This document shows positions 25,258 through 34,474 of a DNA stretch of 64,000 nucleotides, piece after piece. Made by a program: the position numbers and the translations under genes. Numbering within the stretch: the stretch's first letter is position 1; each line of letters begins with the position of its first letter. The notes under the pieces are model-generated. The model did not search any database and was not told where the DNA came from. It saw only the letters and a program-made list of their open reading frames with translations. This DNA comes from Dipteris shenzhenensis (Eukaryota > Polypodiophyta > Polypodiopsida > Gleicheniales): assembly GCA_047967505.1 (NCBI GenBank), contig CM106539.1; one strand, given 5' to 3'.

Positions 25258-25386
25258 TTCTTCACAACACACCCTTTCTTAACACGCATACACATGAAGA
25301 CACACATTAGAATGGACAAATAAAGTGCCATAATGCCTGCTCTCTCTTCCACCCCTCATGCTTCTCTCTCTCTCTCTCTCTCTCTA
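23901..25386. repeat. Segmental duplication, copy 1
   Basis: This segment recurs at 25416-27237. Matching landmarks are TATATTAGCTCATTT (23901 and 25416), TCTTACCATTCAGTGTGAAG (24306 and 26121) and AAGAAAAGGCTATTTTGGAC (~24780 and ~26654). The offset grows from 1515 to 1815 to ~1874 bp, so copy 2 has gained sequence. It carries a broken minus-strand frame described separately. Confidence 0.85.
24522..25064 (-). pseudogene. Unknown conserved frame, copy 1
   Basis: Two open stretches, 25064-24852 and 24752-24522, lie in the same minus-strand frame, separated by three in-frame stops. The first reads MIGSLTYFFASYEDIFLAST…, the second MKMRFDVRSSMKLTFSSKSV…, ending near a KDLEGEFLDNIIYPT motif. 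Because copy 2 at 26.3-27.0 kb keeps the same frame and peptide, this is likely former coding DNA rather than chance. The peptide is rich in Phe, Ser and Ile; I recognise no family. Both copies share the stop-bearing linker, so the frame was already broken before the duplication. Confidence 0.45.
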
Positions 25387-25415
25387 GGAACCAATATTCA
25401 AATCTAGGAGTAAAA

Positions 25416-26941
25416 TATATTAGCTCATTTCTATTAAATCTAGGAACCAATATTCAAATCTACCACCACAATTGCATACTCTAAAGCATGAGAGTAATTT
25501 AGTCTTACACTTTTCCCCAAAAAAATCAAGATTTTAACATATTTAAAAAGATAATATAGACTCATTGCTTGTGAGCTTTAAAACTACTAAATTTATTAAC
25601 AATCAACATTTAAAAGATTCAAAACAATAATATAGACTAATATCTTATCAACTTCAAAACTATTTATAAACAATCAACATTTACAAGATTCAACAAACTA
25701 ATATAGACTCATTTGGCCAGCAAGGGGAGCCGAGAGAGGCGGCCGCAGCTGTGGCGTTCTTCTGCCTGCCATGTGCGGTTGCTACCTCGGAGCGTAGATC
25801 TCTGCCTGTGTACAGTGTATGGAGTGGCTAGGTGGGTGTGTACACTCTATGACTAGGTGGGTGGGTGTGTATAGTGTATGACAGTGGATGTGTGAAAAAA
25901 GAAAAACCTCTCCCTGCCTTGAGTGTATGAGTGAGTGGGTGAGTGGGTGTGTGAAAAAAAACAACTCTCCCTGCCTTGTGCTTTACAAAGATTTGAGCAA
26001 CAAGGTGAATTGCTTCAATAGGCCTTCCCCTTGGTATAAATGTAAGGACATTTCATGTATCAAATTGATGTCTGTGTATGTAGTATCATGTGGTCTGTCC
26101 AGTATGCAAAAGTCTTTATATCTTACCATTCAGTGTGAAGAAAAAGTCACTATCATCAAAGATGATCAATAGCAATGTATTCTCAAATGTGCTTCAAGCT
26201 CCCACTACCTGTGACCTCTTCAAGACATTGGATTTCACCATTTGGCATACCTATCTCTACCTTTGTGGTGTCCACTACATCACAATCCATAGTACTTCAT
26301 GTGCCATTCTTATTTTTCCAACATGTATAAGCATATCCCATGTAACAAATACTATGCACTACTTGATACCTTATTGCTAAACTTTCTTCACTAACTACAC
26401 ATCTAAAATGGTCTCGCTTTTGAAAACCTTCCCTAATATCTAATGTTGGGTAAATAATATTATCAAGAAATTCCTCTTCCAGGTCTTTGCATACCCACAT
26501 GGTCTTTGTTTTGTAGAGGAAAATTGATTTGAAGTAGTAAACAAATATAATGGAGAGAATGACACCCACAGATTTTGAGCTAAAAGTAAGCTTCATTGAC
26601 GATCGAACATCGAATCTCATATTCATTCTAAATGCACCTACAGAGAATGGATCAAGAAAAGGCTATTTTGGACTATCAAATTTAGAAAGAGGAATATGAT
26701 GAAGGATTTCATATGCACCTTATCTTCAAGGTACTTGGTAGCATGCATTACAGGAAAAAATACTCGATTTTGTTAAGTAGACAGGACTTCGTCCCTTGAA
26801 GAACGTTATCTCCCCAATGTTTGAATGGAAAGTTTGAAATGTTTCTATAAGAATCTCTAATAGGTAGGTTCTTACTTTGGTGGAAGTTGGAAAAATATCT
26901 TCATAAGAAGCAAAGAAATATGTCAATGAGCCAATCAATCC

Positions 26942-26989
<48 letters not shown>

Positions 26990-27033
26990 GTTTCTCAAAC
27001 TTTTTTTTTAACGCACATACACACACACACAAC

Positions 27034-27094
<61 letters not shown>

Positions 27095-27196
27095 TTCTTC
27101 ACAACACACCCTTTCTTAACACGCATACACATGAAGACACACATTAGAATGAACAAATAAAGTGCCATAATTCCTACTCTCTCTTCCACCCCTCAC

Positions 27197-27237
<41 letters not shown>
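25416..27237. repeat. Segmental duplication, copy 2
   Basis: Second copy of 23901-25386. It differs by a GC-richer stretch at about 25711-26110 (beginning GGCCAGCAAGGGGAGCCGAG), absent from copy 1. It also has ~50 bp extra near 26300-26370 and a (CT)n(AT)n block at 26942-26990. Otherwise the copies match closely by eye. Confidence 0.85.
26297..26998 (-). pseudogene. Unknown conserved frame, copy 2
   Basis: Minus-strand stretches 26998-26726 and 26626-26297 are in one frame and match copy 1 nearly residue for residue (GSLTYFFASYEDIF; MNMRFDVRSSMKLTFSSKSV; KDLEEEFLDNIIYPT). It continues further than copy 1 (DHFRCVVSEESLAIRYQVVH), so copy 1 is shortened here by an indel. The first open stretch begins inside the CT/AT repeat, so its start is artefactual. 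Product unknown. Confidence 0.45.
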
Positions 27238-27238
<1 letters not shown>

Positions 27239-27332
27239 ACAACACGCTTTCTTAGCATGCATACACATGAAGATACACATTAGAATGGACAAATAAAGTG
27301 CCATAATTCCTACTCTCTCTTCCACCCCTCAC

Positions 27333-27376
<44 letters not shown>

Positions 27377-27379
<3 letters not shown>

Positions 27380-27817
27380 CAACACCCAGATATAATTTGA
27401 AGGAAAGCAAGTTTAACTTGTAGGGTCCAACTTCATGTCTCAAGCCATGTACGCATGCTGAACCTTCATCTTGAGTCCTTTCTTTGTATTCAAAAACCCA
27501 AGAGCGTGACCAAGAAAAAAACTCGTGAATGTTTGGTCCAACCAAGAGAAGGAGGGGGGTAGGGGGACTACTGCCCAAAAGTCAAGGGGGGAGTAAATAC
27601 TCCATGAGGTGGTGGGGGCAAGAGGGAGGCAAGTACAAGACTAGTGGGGACCAAGGGAGGTCTCTCAACTGATGAGAGGCCAATATGGAATCATCCATTC
27701 TTTTAACGCACAAGCCTTCCCATTGATTGGTTTGCTAATCACAAATCTTAAAGGACTAATCTAAGAGGCCCTTTCTGAGTCCAAAATTCCCCTAAATAAA
27801 GACCCTAAACCCTTGAC
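27377..27817. other. Noncoding flank ending in telomere-like sequence
   Basis: No gene. The last bases before the LTR element (27802-27817) read CCCTAAACCCTTGACC, a plant-telomere-like motif that resumes on the other side of the insertion at 30276. Confidence 0.5.
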
Positions 27818-27822
27818 CCATG

Positions 27823-28804
27823 TGTTGAGAGTTGTGGTGCCATGAGCACATGTAGAGCAAAGGTATGAGTAAAGGACAAGATGCCACATGGCATGGAGGA
27901 GATATCCCACATGTGAGCATTCATATGGATGTAAGTACCCACTCCTATAAAAGGGGGGCTCATTTGAAGTAATATCAATCAAGCACTTTTCACCATCTCA
28001 AGATTCTCTTTATGAGTCCAAGCTAATCTATCATGGAACCTAATTGACTTGAGTTATAGATGATGATCACTCTTAGGATTCATCTGTTAGATATGCTCAA
28101 TGCCCCACCCTCCTAGTAACCACAACCAGTGGTCCAAGGTGCTCAAGTTGTAAGCCACCATATGAGGAGAAGCCATGTGTGAGCCTCGGACACTAGATGG
28201 ATCCTGACTTGCATGTCAGATGAGGTCTATCAATGAGATTGTTGATGGTAGAAAGGTGATTGTGTGGGGAGTCCCTTGCTCTCATTAGGGTTTGGGGCCC
28301 CTAGCTGGGGGGTCCCAAGGGAACCAGCGGCCCCCTTGGTGGGGGTTCGAGGGCGAGAGAATATTCCTTGAATATTCCATGGATGACAGGTCGATTTCAC
28401 TGACTAGGTTGACGAGTCGGTTCCACCGACTAGGTTGACTGGTCGGTTCCACCGACTACATTGATCTAACTACTGCCCTCATAGCTATAAAAAAGTGACC
28501 TTCCCAGTCCATTGTATCAGATCAGTTTAGATCAGATCTTCCAACTAGTAGCTCTTCACCTAGTATCTATCTAGATCGCCATCTAAGCTCCATTGTGGGA
28601 GTGCATGGGTGGATGAAGCCATCATCTGTACTACATCAGTATTGAAGGAAAATTTTGTTCATCTCCAGTTTGCTATTTACTCTCTATTCTTTGTTCAATT
28701 TCTCTTCCGCTGCGTCGTGTAATTTAACATCATCCACCTTAGATTAGTGTTGTCATTAGAGAAGATTAGGGTCCATAAGAGAGCTCAGTCTATGTGCTTT
28801 AACA
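27823..28804 (+). repeat. 5' LTR, interrupted by a solo LTR
   Basis: Starts TGTTGAGAGTTGTGGTGCC and ends GTGCTTTAACA. A TATA box (TATAAAAG) is at 27946-27953. It matches the 3' LTR except for the insertion at 28080-28734 and about 15 bp (CATCCACCTTAGATT) missing from the 3' copy at the same point. Confidence 0.92.
28085..28729 (+). mobile_element. Nested solo LTR (645 bp)
   Basis: Begins TGTTAGATATGC and ends TTTAACA, giving TGTTA…TAACA inverted termini. It is flanked by a perfect 5-bp duplication TCATC (28080-28084 and 28730-28734). Inside are direct repeats of GTCGGTTCCACCGACTA (28412-28468), a TATA box (CTATAAAAAA, ~28485) and an AT-rich leader, an ordinary LTR layout. No internal domain is present, so it is a solo LTR left by LTR-LTR recombination of a second, unrelated retrotransposon. 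Confidence 0.92.
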
Positions 28805-28816
28805 TGGTATCTGAGC
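28805..28816 (+). promoter_or_regulatory. Primer binding site, tRNA-iMet type
   Basis: TGGTATCTGAGC directly follows the 5' LTR. The usual plant site complementary to the initiator tRNA-Met 3' end is TGGTATCAGAGC, so 11 of 12 positions agree. Its position immediately after the LTR supports the LTR end chosen. Confidence 0.9.
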
Positions 28817-29944
28817 ATGGTTTTGCCTTCCACTGAGGCGCCATCTTTCTTGTGAGAGTGTGAGAAAGTGATCGAGTGTTTATCATTCTTTCATTCTGTT
28901 GATGAGAGAAAATTTCCATCCATTTCGTTCATCTCTATGAGAGAGAGAGATCTTGTTTCTTTATTGTGAGTGAGTTCCTCATTCTTCCAAAGAGATAGAT
29001 AGACTGAAAGATTTGTGAAATAGAGTAATGGATAGATCTAAGTTTGAGAGAGCTCAGAGAAAGATCAATTTTTTGAGAGAAAGAGAGGATTGTTCTTGAT
29101 TTCTTATGAAAGGTCATTGAGAGAAAGAGAGTTTTATTTTGGCTTCAAGCTCCAAACAACTTCTCAAGGACTAGCTTCATGGATCTCTTGGAAAGAGATA
29201 ACTACATCAGCTATACCTCCTTCTCTGATATGTTGCCAAGTGACCTAGCAATGCCTCTAGCAATGAAGGCAAGGCACAATAGATCTTTATGGCTATTCTA
29301 GCTGCATGCAAAGCACTGGAGGATTGGAACGACTCTAACTACTAGCTCCTTCAATGACTTTTCTACATAAGACTCTATGTGGCGATGAGGTTGATGCAAG
29401 CAGGCTGAGATGAGCTGCGACTCCTACACTCCAAAGCCCCTGCAAGCAATAGCCAGTGACCACAGTCGACAACGCAAGACTATAGACTACCACCACGGAC
29501 AAGACCACAGAGGATAGCCTTCTCCTTCAATGCTTAAACGATGAAATCAACTCACAGATGCTGCAATGACCTAGCCAATGCTCCAATAGCACAACGGGCA
29601 GCTCTACAGCACTCTAGCACTATAACGAGCAGCTCTACAAAACCCATAGGCCAGCTCCAAAGCTGTGCGCCTCCAACGAATCCTTGAAGATGGAGCCAAT
29701 GACGAAGGCTCCTCTACCAGCGGCTCTCAGTGGCATAGATGGTCTTCAATGCCTCACGGTCAACTCAGAGCATCCGTCCTCATAGCTAACAGGCTTCTCT
29801 ATAGCCCGACTACAAAATGCTTTGAGGCCTATATTTTGAAAATCAAACATGACCACTTGAGTGTAGCCATGTAAACACCTAGGTGAGGATTTGATCTTAT
29901 AACTCGCATCTGACCACCTTGTAGTAGCCAAAGGATCATGGCAC
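28817..29944 (+). other. Internal region of the non-autonomous LTR element
   Basis: Begins GA-rich with repeated GAGAGA tracts (28915-29125). An ATG at 29179 opens about 40 codons (MDLLERDNYISYTSFSDMLP) before stops; it could be a gag vestige, but nothing confirms this. The frame 29665-29874 looks like chance. No protease, RT, RNase H or integrase motif is present. Confidence 0.7.
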
Positions 29945-29954
29945 CAAGGGGAGG
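29945..29954 (+). promoter_or_regulatory. Polypurine tract
   Basis: AAGGGGAGG immediately upstream of the 3' LTR (starting 29955), the normal position for the plus-strand priming tract. Confidence 0.85.
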
Positions 29955-30267
29955 TGTTGAGAGTTGTGGTGCCATGAACACATGTAGAGCAAAGGTATGA
30001 GTAAAGGGCAAGCTGCCACATGGCATGAAGGAGATATCTCACATGCGAGCATGCATATGGATGTAATTACCCACTCCTATAAATGGGAGGTTCATTTGAA
30101 GTAATATCAATCAAGCACTCTGCACTATCTCAAGATTCTCTTTATGAGTCCAAGCTAATCTATCTTGGAACCTAATTGACTTGAGTTATAGATCATGATC
30201 ACTCTTAGGATTAGTGTTGTCAGAGTAGATTAGGGTCCATAGGAGAGTGCAGTCCATGCATTTAACA
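29955..30267 (+). repeat. 3' LTR
   Basis: 313 bp, TGTTGAGAG…TTTAACA, with TATAAAT at ~30078. It differs from the 5' LTR by scattered substitutions and lacks the nested solo LTR. The divergence means the insertion is not recent. Confidence 0.92.
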
Positions 30268-30272
30268 CCATG

Positions 30273-30350
30273 ACCCATGACCCATGACCCTAGACCCTAG
30301 ATCCTAGATCCCAAATTGTAGACCCTAAACGCTAAGCAATAGATCATAAA
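30273..30350. repeat. Degenerate telomere-like repeats, C-rich on this strand
   Basis: ACCCATGACCCATGACCC, CCTAGACCCTAGATCCTAGA and ACCCTAAACGCTAAG: 6-8-bp variants of the plant telomere unit CCCTAAA. They continue the CCCTAAACCC at 27802 on the other side of the LTR element. Confidence 0.7.
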
Positions 30351-30379
30351 TCCTAGGTAATAATTTGTAAAAGTTCTAG

Positions 30380-30960
30380 ATTTGAGCAATAAATTCTATT
30401 GTAGCCCAACTTGGTGTTTAAACAATAGGTTGAGAAAAGTCCCAAACTATTGCTTAAGCAACAAGCTGGGGGTTCACAAAACCTATTGCTCAATTCGAGG
30501 AAATATGTTGATTTGAGCAACAGATTGTACGCAGACCCCCACCTTGTTCTATGAGCAATAGGTTGGGAAACTTCCAATGTATTGCTTGAGCAACAAGTTT
30601 GGGAAAGTCCTAGTCTATTGCTTGAGCAACAGGTTGTGGGTGCACACACCCTATTACTCAAATCAAGAAAATATGCTAATTTGAGCATAGGTTGTGTGCA
30701 CCTCCAACCTATTGCATGAGTAATAAGTTGGGGGCCTTTCTAACATGTTTCTCATGCAAACAGTTGGGGTTGCACATAACCTCTTGCTCTAATCAACGTA
30801 TTTTGTTGATTTGATCAATAGGTTGTTGTGCACCCCCAACCTATAGCTCAAGCAATAGGTTGGAAGTTTTCCAATCTGTTGCTCAAATCATCATATTTTC
30901 TTGATTGGAGCAACAGGTTGTGTTGCACCTTAACCCAAACTATTTCTCATATCAAGATAT
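30380..30960. repeat. Dyad-rich imperfect tandem repeat
   Basis: Units combine GAGCAA(C/T)AGGTTG with its inverse CAACCTATTGCTC, plus an AAATATGTTGATTTGAGCAA-like spacer. The spacer recurs near 30503, 30668, 30799 and 30891. The block sits between the C-rich (30273-30350) and G-rich (31000-31300) telomere-like arrays. Confidence 0.7.
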
Positions 30961-30989
30961 GTTACATAATTATTTCTTGCAATTCAGGC

Positions 30990-31300
30990 TTTAGAATTTA
31001 GATTCTATGGTTTATAGTTTAAGATATAGGGCTTAGGTAGCGTTTAGGGTTTAATATCTAGGGTTTAGCTAGAGTTTAGGATTTAGGATCTAGGGTTTGG
31101 TTTAGGATCAAGGGACTAGGGTTTAGGGTCTAGGGTCTAAGATATAGGGTTTAGGGTCTAAGATCGAATATCTAGGATTTACTTAGGGTTGGGGGGTTAT
31201 CTAGGCTTTAGGATTAGGTTTTAGGGTTAGGATCCAGGGTCTAGGGTTAAGATCTAGGATTTAGGATCTAAGGTTAGGATATAGGGTCTAGAGATTAGGA
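30990..31300. repeat. Degenerate telomere-like repeats, G-rich on this strand
   Basis: Many variants of TTTAGGG: GGGTTTAGGGTCTAGGGTC, GATCTAGGATTTAGGATC and similar. Orientation is opposite to the array at 30273-30350. The heavy sequence decay makes this interstitial, not a functional chromosome end. Confidence 0.75.
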
Positions 31301-31410
31301 CTTAGTTTGATATAAAATCCAAATATTTCTAGGGTTACAAATTTTATGAGATTTGTTTCACAAACACTGCTAATCTATTTTTCCTAAAACAAGCATTTGA
31401 CCTAACAAAT

Positions 31411-32047
31411 GTGGTGCTATGTGGGAACAATGAAGTAGTAGCCTTTGTACATATGAACGTGTGCCATTTTCTATGTTGTGGTGAGATAAGATGCGTAGTG
31501 ATACTCAACAATGTGATCAGCCTTGAAGTACAATTAAAATATGCACATAGAGACTTTGAGACATTGGGTGATATCTTTAAAGATGACATTTTTAATATGC
31601 AAGCACATAGAACTCTTTGGGATCAAAATGAAATCATTCCAAAGATATACTTTCAAGATATCAAGAAAGCTTAAGTTGAGACATTGTCATGCTTTTCAGA
31701 GAAGTGGTACACTCGGTAGATTCAAGAGCCATGCTCAAAATCTTCTTTGTACGGTGAAGATAATTATGTTGATAGGTAGATTCATTGATAATACTTCACA
31801 CCTACATGTTCGTAATACTATCAAATGGGGGAACTTAGCTTTCTTGGATTTCCTTCAATGTGGTGGAGGACGTGGAAAGGTATTATTAGAAGGAAATAAC
31901 TACACAAATGGGCTCCAAATCAAGAATAGCATTTGTGAAGACTACCATAAACATGCTCACAAGTATTCAGAACATTATGATAAGTGGTGTGGGCATAAAA
32001 GAGGTCGCTTGTGTTGTAAGCAGACTATAACATGCTCACTAGTATAG
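31411..32047 (+). other. Unrecognised overlapping reading frames
   Basis: Two plus-strand frames overlap: 31411-31674 (87 codons) and 31541-32047 (168 codons). Neither shows a domain I know. The longer one has Cys and His scattered toward its end without a clear zinc-binding pattern. It runs into the 60-bp repeat array. It may be chance or a decayed gene. Confidence 0.2.
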
Positions 32048-32265
32048 AAGAGTTGTCTTGTGTTGCAAGTGACTTTAACATGCTAATTGATAAAAAAAAT
32101 TGTCTTATGTTGCAAGTGGCCCAAACATGCTCACTGATATAGAAGACCTATCTTGTGTTACAAGTGACTCATACATGCTCAATGGTGTAGAAGACTTGTC
32201 TTGTGTTGTAAGTGTCTCAAACATGCTTACTGGTATAGAAGACTTGTCTTGTGTTGAGAATGACA
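32020..32265 (+). repeat. ~60-bp tandem repeat coding a 20-residue repeat
   Basis: About five units of (A)ACATGCT(C/T)ACTGGTATAG plus AAGACTTGTCTTGTGTTG(C/T)AAGTGACTC. In the frame 32100-32333 they read as NMLTDIEDLSCVTSDS-like repeats three times. The first two units are out of frame or carry stops. A period divisible by three and conserved residues hint at a once-coding repeat. Confidence 0.65.
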
Positions 32266-32339
32266 AGATGGGACCACAAAGGAGAATGAATGAAGTGATC
32301 AATGGGATAAGTGATGCAATAATAATTAATTGATGATGT

Positions 32340-33549
32340 TAGTGATAATGGTCACATGATATTCTCACTAACAGTGGAGGGCACAAATGGTAGAATATCT
32401 AAATGTGAAGTTGGTCTTGATGTTCTTATTGGCATGTTGCATATAGATGGAAAAGCATATAATTGTGAAGAAGAAATAGTTCACACATAATTCAAGATGT
32501 ATTGGCAATAGATTGACTTCAATGAACTTATATACTAGATTGCCATTTCCAAGATATTATAAGTGTCGAATAATTCCCAAGACCACTTAGCATCTAAGCT
32601 TGGATATGAAGATTCAAGAGAAATGGGTTCAATGGATAATGGTCTCACAGTTGGGAATTGCAATATACCATTCTAAAAAAGAAAGGATGTGAGTTTCAAG
32701 AGGCAACAAATCATGGCACCAATTCTAGAACCCAAGAGACATGTAATGTTATCTAAGGAGATTATGGAAGGTACTGTTATATGCAGCTTTGTTGTAAGAG
32801 ACCTTGCATTACAAAAGTTGACCATAATAGACATAACCATCTTCTTTAAGAGTTTTCTTTCTTCCTTCGACAAAGGTCACCCAAGACTTGAAGAAGAGAC
32901 ATAGTAAAACTAGATTGAAACCCATGGTTAATGGGATAGCCATTTGCACTGGAGAACATTAATGGTTAATTGGACTATTCCATGGTACATATTGGAGCAT
33001 TTGGGTAGAGATGAAAGACAAAGTCATTCATAAAATTCATGGAAATGCCTACATGCTTGAAGGACATGGAAGACTAGAGATGCAACTATAGCATTAAAAA
33101 AGACCATACGTTGCCACAGACTCATCTTCACTAAATGCTAGATGGGAGTCTAGAATGCCAACAACATCTTCTTAAATGGGAATGACAAAGAAGGTTATGC
33201 TATAAATTGTTAATAAAATTTTGCAAGGCAAAGAAGATGCCAAGGCACCATCAAAGTAAAGGATGTCAAAATGCAAGACATGTGATGAATCAAAAAATGA
33301 CATTGAACATAGTAGAGAAACTTGTGAAGAAAGTGTAATACAAAAATTTGAAGAGATTATAAGATCATGTAACCTATGCTACATGCCTTATTCCAAACAA
33401 ATGGTGTATGAAGACACACCTGATACATTCTTCAATTGACAATTGATGTGTCTATACACCACCTATACATTGAATTCAAAAGATGCTTTCCATATCTTGT
33501 ACTAAGTTCCCTATCAAACATTGAAGAAGGATGTAGAGATGAGTGGCAC
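32340..33549. other. Unassigned AT-rich DNA
   Basis: No frame with a recognisable domain on either strand; only short frames (for example 32689-32904). Confidence 0.4.
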
Positions 33550-33790
33550 AGTGTTATAATTTAGCCAAAGTTTGAGTCTAGTACATCATGGAGGTCACCA
33601 CTTACAACTTTGGTGAAATTTTAAGCTTATTATGCCATATTTATGTGAAGTGAGTCATGTAGTGTTACAAATTTACCCATCATGTATTGAGTGGAGGTTC
33701 CCACTTACAACTTTGGTGAAGTTCTAGCTTTATTAGGTTATATTTATGTGTAGGCAACCCAAGTAGTATTGAAAATTGCCCAATTTTGGG
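33550..33790. repeat. ~103-bp direct repeat, two copies
   Basis: GAGGTCACCACTTACAACTT (33591) and GAGGTTCCCACTTACAACTT (33694) start matching blocks that continue through TTGGTGAA(A/G)TT, TTATGTG and a GT(A/T)TTACAAATTTACCC-like end. Substitutions separate the copies. Confidence 0.7.
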
Positions 33791-34470
33791 ATGCTGAGTA
33801 GAAGTGACCATTTTGTACAAAAAAGTCCACACAAAGCAAGCAAGTCTAGTTTTTTTGATTAGCATGTTATTAAATATAAATACCTCTCTCTCTCTCTCTC
33901 TCTTACTACACCTCAATTAGGGCAAGGCAAATCTAGACCATGAAAGAGAGCTATCAGCTACTACTACTAGCCCCCCCCCCCAAACGAGCCCCAAACTAAC
34001 AAATAAATTGCTGAAAAAAATCTTGAAAACTCACCAAAAACTGGCAAATCAATGATTTACAATGGTAAATGCAGCCAAGAAATTATAACTTGTGTGATAC
34101 ATGGTGGGAAGTGGTCTTTTTATAGACCCATCCCACATACACCGCATGCTATAAAAATTTACCATGCAGTATTTAAATCATCCCAAACTAAACATGTGTT
34201 TGAAAAGATGTCACGTGGTGCACATGCACGTGTCAATATGTTGTGTGTTGTAAAATAATACTACATGGTTTGTTGATTTAATACTACACGGTGTGCCTAT
34301 AAACCATGCAAGATAGTTCTTTACATTGCACAATGTATCAGTTTACAACGCAATATTTTTGAGAAAAAAATTGTTTTTTGTGTTATGTATCATAAGACAA
34401 GATATATGACCATGTCAAGTTCCCTTTACAACTAGGAAACAAAAGACGAACAAAACAAATGGAGATCATA
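33791..34470. other. Unassigned DNA with short microsatellites
   Basis: (CT)n at 33883-33901 and a run of C at 33970-33979. Phrases such as TACCATG(C/T)AGTA and ACTACACGGTGTG recur at 34160-34330. No gene seen. Confidence 0.4.
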
Positions 34471-34474
34471 CATG

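Larger units (their letters stand above)
25080..27370. repeat. Four ~110-bp units separated by (CT)n tracts
   Basis: A unit running from TTCACAACACACCCTTTCTT to CCACCCCTCACCCTT occurs at about 25088-25190, 25260-25365, 27097-27202 and 27237-27335. Each is flanked by (CT)n tracts of ~15-60 bp (25193-25254, 27033-27092, 27201-27236, 27336-27376). The units are near-identical, apart from a few substitutions and a truncated start in the last. It straddles the segmental duplication and probably took part in it. Confidence 0.85.
27818..30272 (+). mobile_element. Non-autonomous LTR retrotransposon with nested solo LTR
   Basis: Complete anatomy is visible. Target duplication CCATG lies at 27818-27822 and 30268-30272. 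The 5' LTR is 27823-28804 (262 + 70 bp once a nested solo LTR is set aside) and the 3' LTR is 29955-30267 (313 bp). Both LTRs begin TGTTGAGAG and end TTTAACA. A tRNA-iMet-type primer site follows the 5' LTR and a polypurine tract precedes the 3' LTR. The internal part (28817-29944) is only ~1.1 kb and has no gag or pol, so the element depended on proteins from elsewhere. The size is larger than classic TRIMs. Copia-type is suggested by the primer site but not proven. Confidence 0.93.

Noticed and set aside
25164-27578. Frames with long (ER)n or (LS)n tracts
   Set aside because: Direct products of (CT)n/(GA)n microsatellites.
30273-31300. Possible CRISPR-like or regulatory repeat array
   Set aside because: Units are degenerate telomere-like sequence without constant repeats and unique spacers, and the context is a plant nuclear genome.
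30990-31300. Functional telomere end
   Set aside because: Repeats are heavily degenerate, short and embedded between other sequences on both sides.
31541-32047. PPR-type organelle protein fragment
   Set aside because: A few phrases looked PPR-like, but the 35-residue helical period and key residues are absent.
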